From positions 8,308,001-8,372,000 of the forward strand of contig NZ_CP108474.1 of assembly GCF_036226445.1 (NCBI RefSeq): a stretch of 64,000 nucleotides of DNA, read 5' to 3'. The notes beneath the pieces were generated by a model. The model was not told where the DNA came from and made no database searches. It was given only the letters and a program-made list of their open reading frames with translations. This DNA comes from Streptomyces sp. NBC_01255. Its GTDB lineage: Bacteria > Actinomycetota > Actinomycetes > Streptomycetales > Streptomycetaceae. Positions 42,150 through 51,616 of this stretch are shown in pieces; positions within the stretch are counted from its first letter, which is position 1, and every line of letters begins with the position of its first letter. Position numbers and translations under genes: made by a program.

Positions 42150-43308
42150 AGAGCCCGTGGCGATCGTAGGGATCGGCCAGACCAAGCACGTCGCCGCCCG
42201 CCGGGACGTCTCGATCGCCGGACTCGTCCGCGAGGCCGCCGTCCGCGCCCTGGAGGACGCGCAGCTGACCTGGGCGGACATCGACGCCGTCGTCATCGGC
42301 AAGGCCCCCGACTTCTTCGAGGGCGTGATGATGCCGGAGCTGTACCTCGCCGACGCCCTCGGCGCCGTCGGCAAACCCATGCTCCGGGTCCATACGGCCG
42401 GATCGGTCGGCGGCTCCACCGCACTCGTCGCCGCCAACCTCGTCTCGGCGCGCGTCCACCGGACCGTCCTCACCCTCGCCTTCGAGAAACAGTCCGAGTC
42501 CAACGCCATGTGGGGCCTGTCCCTGCCCGTCCCCTTCCAGCAGCCGCTGCTCGCAGGCGCCGGAGGCTTCTTCGCCCCGCACGTCCGGGCCTACATGCGC
42601 CGCACCGGCGCCCCCGACGCGATCGGCTCCCTCGTCGCGTACAAGGACCGGCGCAACGCCCTCAAGAACCCGTACGCCCACCTCCACGAGCACGACCTCA
42701 CCCTGGAGAAGGTCCAGGCCTCCCCGATGCTCTGGGACCCGATCCGCTACTCGGAGACCTGCCCGTCCTCGGACGGCGCCTGCGCCATGGTCCTCACCGA
42801 CAGCGCGGGAGCGGCACGTTCGCCGCGACCGCCCGCCTGGGTGCACGGCGGCGCGATGCGCAGCGAGCCCACCCTCTTCGCCGGCAAGGACTTCGTCTCG
42901 CCGCAGGCCGGCCGGGACTGCGCCGCCGACGTCTACCGGCAGGCCGGCATCACGGACCCCCGGCGGGAGATCGACGCCGTTGAGATGTACGTGCCGTTCT
43001 CCTGGTACGAGCCGATGTGGCTGGAGAACCTCGGCTTCGCCGAGGAGGGCGAGGGCTGGAAGCTCACCGAGGCCGGGGTGACCGAACTCGACGGCGACCT
43101 CCCCGTGAACCCCTCGGGCGGAGTGCTCTCCACCAACCCCATCGGCGCCTCCGGGATGATCCGGTTCGCCGAGGCCGCTCTCCAGGTACGCGGCGAGGCG
43201 GGCGAGCATCAGGTGGAGGGCGCACGACGGGCGCTCGGCCACGCCTACGGCGGCGGCGCGCAGTTCTTCGCCATGTGGCTCGTCGGCGACACCCCGCCCA
43301 CCGGCTGA
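42142..43308 (+). CDS. Lipid-transfer/SCP2-thiolase-like protein (Ltp3-like)
   Basis: A 388-residue thiolase-fold protein whose ATG lies eight bases inside the previous gene. Motifs are VAIVGIGQTKHVAARRDVSI, the nucleophile-loop equivalent RVHTAGSVGGSTALVAANLV (Ser or Gly where Cys is usual), SETCPSSDGACAMVLTD and the C-terminal DLPVNPSGGVLSTNPIGASG with the conserved His/Cys loop region HAYGGGAQFF. It pairs with the upstream paralogue and DUF35 protein; together they would form an acyl-CoA lyase/aldolase or thiolase complex ending side-chain oxidation. The synteny with Rv3523 is from memory. It is the last gene of the operon. Confidence 0.88.
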   Translation: MPKEPVAIVGIGQTKHVAARRDVSIAGLVREAAVRALEDAQLTWADIDAVVIGKAPDFFEGVMMPELYLADALGAVGKPMLRVHTAGSVGGSTALVAANLVSARVHRTVLTLAFEKQSESNAMWGLSLPVPFQQPLLAGAGGFFAPHVRAYMRRTGAPDAIGSLVAYKDRRNALKNPYAHLHEHDLTLEKVQASPMLWDPIRYSETCPSSDGACAMVLTDSAGAARSPRPPAWVHGGAMRSEPTLFAGKDFVSPQAGRDCAADVYRQAGITDPRREIDAVEMYVPFSWYEPMWLENLGFAEEGEGWKLTEAGVTELDGDLPVNPSGGVLSTNPIGASGMIRFAEAALQVRGEAGEHQVEGARRALGHAYGGGAQFFAMWLVGDTPPTG

Positions 43309-43342
43309 GTCATGACGGCGGGGTACGCCTACCCTGACGTCC

Positions 43343-43738
43343 ATGAACGCGGAACGTGATCTGACCCGGCTGCTCGCCGGGATGCGGCCGGAACTCGACC
43401 CCGGCCGCTACGTCTTCACCACGGTGGACGGCCCCGCCCCGGCCGGGGTCGCCCCGGTGGTCACCGTCACCGAGGACGAGGGCCTCACCCTCGTCGTACG
43501 CCAGGAGGAGGCGGACGCCGCCTCCCTCCCGTACGACTACGTGGCGGGCCGGATCACGCTGCGGGTGCACTCCGCCCTCGACGCCGTCGGGCTGACGGCC
43601 GCCGTCGCAGGGGCCCTCGCCGGAGCGGGGCTCAGCTGCAACGTGGTGGCGGGTTTCCACCACGACCACCTCTTCGTGGAACACGCCCGCGCGCAGGAGG
43701 CGCTGGCCGTTCTCGAACGGCTCGCGAAGGAGGGGTGA
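43343..43738 (+). CDS. ACT domain-containing protein
   Basis: A 131-residue protein, starting ATG 43343 shortly after the thiolase operon. Residues 1-60 (MNAERDLTRLLAGMRPELDP, GRYVFTT, VTEDEGLTLVVRQEEAD) and 65-128 (GRITLRVHSALDAVGLTAAV then AGALAGAGLSCNVVAGFHHD and HLFVEHARAQEALAVL) match the ACT_7-type small domain that binds amino acids. It is a free-standing ligand-binding protein; the ligand is unknown. It ends in a hairpin. Confidence 0.88.
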   Translation: MNAERDLTRLLAGMRPELDPGRYVFTTVDGPAPAGVAPVVTVTEDEGLTLVVRQEEADAASLPYDYVAGRITLRVHSALDAVGLTAAVAGALAGAGLSCNVVAGFHHDHLFVEHARAQEALAVLERLAKEG

Positions 43739-43754
43739 CCCTCGGGGTCACCCC
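43732..43754 (+). terminator. Hairpin at the end of the ACT-protein gene
   Basis: GGGGTGACC (43732-43740) pairs perfectly with GGTCACCCC (43746-43754) around a 5-base loop. It contains the TGA stop. A further CAGGTCACCCC copy follows at once, so an alternative fold is possible. Confidence 0.65.
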
Positions 43755-43872
43755 CAGGTCACCCCTAGGGAAGCGAAGGGCGTCACTCCTCCCCAGTCAT
43801 GATCGCAGGGAGGGTCCACCGGCCTAGGCTGAAGCCAACTCCAGTCGCTCCAGCCGTATATGAGGACATCCC

Positions 43873-45030
43873 GTGACGTCGCACCGCAAGGCCACCGCAG
43901 TCTCCGTACTCGCCGCCTCCGTCGCTCTGCTCGTGCCCGCCGCCCCTCCCGCCGCGGCCGCCGCCCCGGGACCCGGGCCGGACCGGGCCGCGCTCCAGCA
44001 GGCCCTCGACGCCACCGTCGCCGCCGGCGTCCCCGGAGCCGTGGCCGAGGTGCGCACCGGGCGCGGGGTGTGGCGCGGCAGCAGCGGGACCGCCGATCTG
44101 GCCACGGGACGTACCGCCAAGGCCGATGACCGGTTCCGGGCCGGAAGCGTGACCAAGACCTTCACCGCCACGCTCGTCCTCCAGCTCGTGGCCGAGGGCA
44201 AGGTCCGGCTGGACGACACCATCGAGGGACAGCTCCCCGGCGTGGTGCCGGGCGGCGAGCACATCACCGTACGCCAGCTGCTCCACCACACCAGCGGCCT
44301 GGCCAACTACACCGACGTCCTGCTGAGGAAGCCCGACCCGGTACGGGACGCACAGAAGGCCACGTACACCCCGCGCGAGCTCATCGCGCTCGTCGCCGAT
44401 GCGCCGAACAGACCCGCCCCCGGCACCACCTGGGAGTACTCCAACACCAACTACGTCGTCCTCGGACTGCTCGTCGAGCACGTCACCGGGTGGTCGCTCC
44501 GGTACGAGACGGACCGCCGCATCCTGCGGCCCGTGCATCTGAAGGGCACCTCCTTCCCGACCACCCGGAGCATCCCGGGCCCGCACCTGCACGGTTACGA
44601 ATGGCTCGACGGCCGCGGAGCGGGCGCCGCGCCCACCGACCTCACCGAGTTCAGCCCCGCCGCCTACTGGGCCACCGGGACCCTCATCTCCACCACCCAC
44701 GACCTGAACACCTTCTACAAGGCGCTCTTCGACGGCCGGCTGCTGCCGCCCCACCTGGTGCGGGAGATGCGTGCCATGCAGCCCATGAACCCCGGGCGGC
44801 CCGGGCGTTCCTACGGCCTCGGCCTGGAGAGCAACGCGAACACGTGCGCCGCCGACGGGCCGGTCGTCGGCCACACGGGAGAGGTCGTCGGATACCAGAC
44901 GTTCAGCTTCACCTCCGCGGACGGCGAGCGGCAGGTCACCCTCTCCGTCAACACCGGGTTGACCCTGTCCGACGCGGCGGCGACAGCCGCCATGAAGGTG
45001 CTCTCCACCGCTCTCTGCCGAGCCGAATGA
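43873..45030 (+). CDS. Secreted D-alanyl-D-alanine carboxypeptidase (R61-type serine hydrolase)
   Basis: A 385-residue exported enzyme; GTG 43873, with a signal peptide (HRKATAVSVLAASVALLVPA then APPAAAAA). The active-site motifs of the class B/C fold are all present: SVTK (about residue 94-97), YSN in WEYSNTNYVV and HTG in VVGHTGEVVGY. LLHHTSGLANYT is typical. It would trim stem pentapeptides or act as a penicillin-binding DD-peptidase outside the cell, like the Streptomyces R61 enzyme; a related D-amino-acid esterase role is possible. It is monocistronic and ends in a hairpin (45031-45047). Confidence 0.92.
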   Translation: MTSHRKATAVSVLAASVALLVPAAPPAAAAAPGPGPDRAALQQALDATVAAGVPGAVAEVRTGRGVWRGSSGTADLATGRTAKADDRFRAGSVTKTFTATLVLQLVAEGKVRLDDTIEGQLPGVVPGGEHITVRQLLHHTSGLANYTDVLLRKPDPVRDAQKATYTPRELIALVADAPNRPAPGTTWEYSNTNYVVLGLLVEHVTGWSLRYETDRRILRPVHLKGTSFPTTRSIPGPHLHGYEWLDGRGAGAAPTDLTEFSPAAYWATGTLISTTHDLNTFYKALFDGRLLPPHLVREMRAMQPMNPGRPGRSYGLGLESNANTCAADGPVVGHTGEVVGYQTFSFTSADGERQVTLSVNTGLTLSDAAATAAMKVLSTALCRAE

Positions 45031-45047
45031 GCGGTGGACGCCACCGC
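45031..45047 (+). terminator. Hairpin after DD-peptidase gene
   Basis: GCGGTGG-ACG-CCACCGC is a perfect 7-bp stem starting at the base after the stop codon, with no U-tract. Confidence 0.6.
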
Positions 45048-45175
45048 GCGCCCTCGCTTGGACGTTTGACGGTCTCAACTCACTCCTTCGGGCGTACGCT
45101 GGGGCTTTCGCGGGGCCTCCCGCCCGGCACCCCGCACCGTGCGCCGGGCGTGCGCCCCCGGTGTGGGGGTGGAAC

Positions 45176-48100
45176 GTGGTACATGGGAACGGCAGGCCTG
45201 CCCGTAAGGGATTCGGCCTCTTCGAACGCGAAGCGGCGCTCACGGCGGCCAAGGAGGCACTCGACCTCCTGACGGGTCTCGCCGAGGAGCCCCCTGCCCG
45301 GCCCGACCGCGTACCCGCACCCCGCGAGCCCCGCGGCCCCCGTCTCGTCGCGGTTCCCGACGGAGGACCGACCCCCGCCCGGCCCGCCCCCCTCCCCGGT
45401 GCGGAGCCCGCCACGCGCCCGCGCCCCTTCCCGGGCCCGGCGGATGCGCTCGACGGAGCCTCCACCGACCTGCCGCACGCCACCCGCCGCGGCGGCATCC
45501 TCGCCTACGCCGCCCCCGCCGGGCTCGGCAAGACCACCCTGCTCGCCGAGATCCGGCGCCTCGCCGCCGCCCGCGGCTGCACCGTGCTCTCCGCCCGGGG
45601 CGGAGACCAGGAGCAGCGGGTCGCCTTCCACGTCGCCCGACAGCTCCTCCAGCCCCAACTGGCCCACGCCTCCGACACCGAACTCCGCGAACGGCTCGGC
45701 TCCTGGTACGACATCGTCGGCCCCGCCCTCGGGCTGCGCGCCACCGGCGCCGGCTCCCCGCCCGACCCGCAGGGCCTGCGCGACGGACTCGACTGGGTCC
45801 TCACCCACCTCGCCGTCCGGCGCGCCCCGCTCGTCGTCGTCCTCGACGACGCCCACTGGGCCGACCCCGAGTCCCTCGGCTGGCTCGCCGCCTTCGCCCC
45901 GCGCGCCGAGGAGCTCCCGATGCTCCTCGTCGTCGGCTACCGCCCCGACGAACTCCCCGACGAGGGCGCGGAGTTCACCGGACACCGCTCCGGACAGCGG
46001 CCCCTCGGCCTCGCCCCGCTCACCACCGACGCCATAGCGCAGCTCGTCCGTGACCGCGTCGGCGCCCACGCCGACGACGCCTTCTGCCGCGAGTGCTGGA
46101 CCGTCACCTCCGGCAACCCCTTCGAGGCCGTCGAACTCGCCGCCAAGGTCCGCGACCACGGCCTCGAACCCACCGCGGGCGGCGCCCACGAACTCCGCGA
46201 CCTCGCCGCCGCCCTCAAGGGCAGCGGCCTCGTCACCCGGCTCGAACGCCTCGGCCCCGCCACCGTCCGCCTCGCCTGGGCCTGCGCCGTCCTCGGCACC
46301 GAGATCTCCCCGCAGCTCGCCGGGGCCGTCGCGGGACTCGGCGACGAGGCCGTCGCCGACTCCGCCGGGCGCCTGCGCGAGGCACGGGTGCTCGCCGAGG
46401 CCGACGGCCCGGACGAGCCCCTCGAATTCGTCCACCCCCTGATCGCCGGCACCGTCTACCGCTCCATCCCCGCCGCCACCCGCGTCGCCCTCCACGGCCA
46501 GGCCGCCTGGTGCGTCGTCGACGCCGGCCTCGGCTCCACCGCCGCGGCCCGCCACCTCCTGGAGACCCACCCCGAGGGCGACTCCTGGGCCGTCGGCCAC
46601 CTGCGCGCCGCCGCCCGCGAGAACCTCCGCGCCGGCGCGCCCGACGCCGCCCGACGCTTCCTCGCCCGCGCCCTGCGCGAGCCCCCCACCGCCGACGACC
46701 GGGCCGCCGTTCTCTTCGAGCTCGGCTGCTCCTCCCTGCTCACCGAACCCGCCACCACCGTCAACCACCTGCGCGCCGCCCTGGAGGAACCGATCGCCGA
46801 CCCGGCCCTCCGGCACGGCATCGTCTACCGCCTCTCCCAGGTCCTCGCCCACAGCGACCGGCTCGTGGAGGCCTCCGAACTCCTCGGCCGCGAGGCCCGG
46901 CAGACCACCGACGCCCGCAGCCGCCTCCGCATGCAGGCAGAGAAGTTCATGTGGGACGCCTTCCGCGCCGACGAACCCGAGTCGCCGGCCCGCTCCCGCC
47001 GCCTCACCGCCCTCGCCGACCGGCTCACCGGCCGCGACCTCACCGAGCGGTACGTCATCGGCCTGCGCGCCTGGGACGCGACCCTGCGCGCCGAACCCTC
47101 CGCCGTCGCCGTGGGGCACGCCGAGCGCGCCCTCGAAGGCGGCCTCAGCTGGGCCGACGAGAGCCGCGGCTTCGAGGTCCCGGTCCTCACCGCCCTCACC
47201 TTCCTGTACGCCGACCGTCCCGGCCGCGCCGAGGAGCTCTTCGCCGACGGCACCGCCGAGTTCGAGCGCCAGGGCTGGCGCGGGGCCCACCTCTCCTTCG
47301 CGTACACCCTGCTCGGCTACATCCGCTACCGCCGGGGCCGCCTCGTCGAGGCCGAGGACTTCGTCCGCGCCGGACTGCGCCTCGCCGAGCGCGTCGGACC
47401 GCGCACCCCCGCCCAGTGGTACGCGGTCGGCGTCACCATCGAGGTCCTGCTCGCCCGGGGCCGGGTCGAGGAGGCCGACCGCATCGCCCGCGACCACGAC
47501 TTCGGCGAGCCCTTCCCGGCCGCCGTCACCTTCCCCGACTCCCAGACCGTCCACGCCGAGCTGCTCCTCGCCCGCGGCCGCACCGACGAGGCCGCCGCCG
47601 AGCTGGCCGCCGTCGGCCGCCGCCTCGACCCGCGCGGCATGCGCAACCCCGCCTGGTGCCCCTGGATGCTCCACCTGGCCGTCGCCGAGGCGGTCACGAC
47701 TCCCGCACGGGCCCGGCGGACCGCCCAGGAGGCCGTCGCCCGCGCCCGGCAGTACGGGGCACCCTCCGCGATCGGCTCGGCGCTCCGGGTGCTCGCCGAG
47801 GTCTCCGCGCCCGCCGACCGGGTGAAGCTCCTGGAGGAGTCCGTCGACTGGCTCGACCAGTCGCCCGCCGCGTACGAGCTGGCCCGCTCCCTCGTCGCCC
47901 TCGGGATCGCCCTGCGCCGCACGGAACGCGCGGGGGAGGCCGCCGAGCACCTCTACCGGGGCCTGGAGGCCGCCCAGGACTGCGGCGCCGATGGCCTGGT
48001 CGACGAGGCGCGGGCCGAGCTCGCGGCGGCCGGACTGCGCCCCCGCGCCCTCCACCCGGCCGGCACGGACACGCTCACCGCCCGTGAGCGCCAGGCCGCC

Positions 48101-48259
48101 GATCTCACCGTCCGCGACCGGGACGCGGCCCTTCACCTCGGCGTCGACGCGGCCACCGTCAACCGGCTGCTTTCGGCCGTCTACCGGAAACTCGGCACCG
48201 ACCGGACCGGCCTCGACCAGGCCCTGCGGAAGACGGGCCGCCCCGGTGAGCAGGCCTGA
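45176..48259 (+). CDS. Large ATP-binding LuxR-family (LAL-type) transcriptional regulator
   Basis: A 1,027-residue STAND-type regulator. GTG 45176 follows GGGGGTGG; an in-frame GTG at 45161 is less likely. A short N-terminal segment and Pro-rich linker (40-95) precede the ATPase: Walker A APAGLGKT (113-120) and Walker B PLVVVLDDAHWADPESLGWL. A long helical TPR-like region follows (about 350-950). The C-terminus carries a LuxR/GerE-like HTH, LTARERQAADLTVRDRDAAL then HLGVDAATVNRLLSAVYRKL, which is shorter and more divergent than usual in its first helix. LAL proteins activate secondary metabolism or sugar genes. No biosynthetic cluster adjoins it, so the target is unknown. Confidence 0.88.
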   Translation: MVHGNGRPARKGFGLFEREAALTAAKEALDLLTGLAEEPPARPDRVPAPREPRGPRLVAVPDGGPTPARPAPLPGAEPATRPRPFPGPADALDGASTDLPHATRRGGILAYAAPAGLGKTTLLAEIRRLAAARGCTVLSARGGDQEQRVAFHVARQLLQPQLAHASDTELRERLGSWYDIVGPALGLRATGAGSPPDPQGLRDGLDWVLTHLAVRRAPLVVVLDDAHWADPESLGWLAAFAPRAEELPMLLVVGYRPDELPDEGAEFTGHRSGQRPLGLAPLTTDAIAQLVRDRVGAHADDAFCRECWTVTSGNPFEAVELAAKVRDHGLEPTAGGAHELRDLAAALKGSGLVTRLERLGPATVRLAWACAVLGTEISPQLAGAVAGLGDEAVADSAGRLREARVLAEADGPDEPLEFVHPLIAGTVYRSIPAATRVALHGQAAWCVVDAGLGSTAAARHLLETHPEGDSWAVGHLRAAARENLRAGAPDAARRFLARALREPPTADDRAAVLFELGCSSLLTEPATTVNHLRAALEEPIADPALRHGIVYRLSQVLAHSDRLVEASELLGREARQTTDARSRLRMQAEKFMWDAFRADEPESPARSRRLTALADRLTGRDLTERYVIGLRAWDATLRAEPSAVAVGHAERALEGGLSWADESRGFEVPVLTALTFLYADRPGRAEELFADGTAEFERQGWRGAHLSFAYTLLGYIRYRRGRLVEAEDFVRAGLRLAERVGPRTPAQWYAVGVTIEVLLARGRVEEADRIARDHDFGEPFPAAVTFPDSQTVHAELLLARGRTDEAAAELAAVGRRLDPRGMRNPAWCPWMLHLAVAEAVTTPARARRTAQEAVARARQYGAPSAIGSALRVLAEVSAPADRVKLLEESVDWLDQSPAAYELARSLVALGIALRRTERAGEAAEHLYRGLEAAQDCGADGLVDEARAELAAAGLRPRALHPAGTDTLTARERQAADLTVRDRDAALHLGVDAATVNRLLSAVYRKLGTDRTGLDQALRKTGRPGEQA

Positions 48260-48315
48260 ACGGAGAGGGGCGCCCGGCGCGCGGCATCGCGCGCCGGGGC
48301 ACGTACCATGGCCGT

Positions 48316-48816
48316 ATGTCCTTCCTCCGCCGCCGCAGCGCCGCCACTCCCGCGGGTCCGGACTTCGATGTCCTGGCCATGGATCCGGGCGACTGGCCCG
48401 GCAATCTCGGCGCCGGTCTGCTGCCCGCCCCCGACGGCTCCTGCCAGGGCGTGTTCCTCCGGTACGACCTGTTCGGCGGCCGCGGCCCCGCGATGATCAT
48501 CGGTAATCTCCCCGAGGGTTCCCCGGCGCGCGAGCTCGCCGACGGGCAGATCCCCTTCGAGGTCGCCCAGCTCCTCGCGGCCCTGGAGAACGACGAGCCG
48601 GTCGAGGTGCTCGACACCGAGGACGTCCCCGTGATGCAGGGCGACAATCTCCTCATCGTCCGCCGCCTCAAGCTCTCCGAGAGCCGCATCTCCTGCGTCC
48701 AGTTCGACCGCAGCGACAACGTCCTCGTGACGATCGCCAGTTGGGACCGGCCGATCACCGACGACCTCTACGCGCTGCTCAAGCCCCTGCCCGCCGAGCT
48801 GTTCCAGCAGGGCTGA
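48316..48816 (+). CDS. Conserved hypothetical protein (166 aa)
   Basis: ATG 48316, 166 residues, no signal or TM segment. I recognise it as a conserved actinomycete protein of unknown function rather than a named family. Distinctive segments are LAMDPGDWPGNLGAGLLPAP, LFGGRGPAMIIGNLPEGSPA and QFDRSDNVLVTIASWDRPIT. It sits 56 bp after the LAL regulator and 16 bp before the S4 gene, so it probably shares a transcript with the latter. Confidence 0.8.
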   Translation: MSFLRRRSAATPAGPDFDVLAMDPGDWPGNLGAGLLPAPDGSCQGVFLRYDLFGGRGPAMIIGNLPEGSPARELADGQIPFEVAQLLAALENDEPVEVLDTEDVPVMQGDNLLIVRRLKLSESRISCVQFDRSDNVLVTIASWDRPITDDLYALLKPLPAELFQQG

Positions 48817-48832
48817 CGGGGAGCGGGGGCCG

Positions 48833-49198
48833 ATGAGCGCGCGCGTCGACGCCTGGATCTGGGCGGTACGCCTCACCAAGACCCGGGCACAGGCCGCCGC
48901 GGCCTGCCGGGCCGGGCACGTGAAGGTCAACGGCGACCGGGCCAAGCCCGCGCAGTCGGTGAAGCCGGGAGACGAGGTCCGGCTCTTCCACGGCGGCCGT
49001 GAACGGATCGTCGTGGTCAAGGAGTTGCACATCAAGCGGGTCGGGCCGCCCGTCGCCGTCGAGGCGTACGTGGACAACAGCCCGCCCCCGCCGCCCCGCG
49101 AGCACGTGGCCGTCGCTGCGGTGCGTGACCGGGGCGCGGGCCGCCCCACCAAGCGCGAGCGCCGCGAGATCGACGACCTGCGTGGCCGTCGCCCCTGA
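48833..49198 (+). CDS. S4-domain RNA-binding protein (Hsp15/RqcP-like)
   Basis: A 121-residue basic protein. The S4 fold spans ARVDAWIWAVRLTKTRAQAA followed by AACRAGHVKVNGDRAKPAQS and VKPGDEVRLFHGG. The C-terminal tail is basic (GRPTKRERREIDDLRGRRP). The Hsp15/RqcP family binds stalled 50S subunits carrying peptidyl-tRNA in ribosome rescue. GGGGAGCGGGGG precedes the ATG. It lies 16 bp after the hypothetical gene and ends before a shared terminator with geosmin synthase. Confidence 0.92.
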   Translation: MSARVDAWIWAVRLTKTRAQAAAACRAGHVKVNGDRAKPAQSVKPGDEVRLFHGGRERIVVVKELHIKRVGPPVAVEAYVDNSPPPPPREHVAVAAVRDRGAGRPTKRERREIDDLRGRRP

Positions 49199-49218
49199 CG
49201 TACGCCCGTTCCCACGAG

Positions 49219-49248
49219 GGCCGTCCCCGGAACATCCCGGAGACGGCC
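49219..49248. terminator. Hairpin between convergent S4 and geosmin synthase genes
   Basis: GGCCGTCCCCGG (49219-49230) pairs with CCGGAGACGGCC (49237-49248) with one mismatch and a 6-base loop, in the 60-bp gap between the two stop codons. Confidence 0.75.
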
Positions 49249-49258
49249 TTCGTCCGTG

Positions 49259-51595
<2,337 letters not shown>

Positions 51596-51616
51596 TCACG
51601 CCTTTCGGCCACACCC

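Noticed and set aside
45080..48136. 1,018-codon minus-strand frame opposite the LAL regulator
   Set aside because: Gly/Glu/Val-rich antisense shadow; the plus-strand gene has Walker motifs and an HTH.
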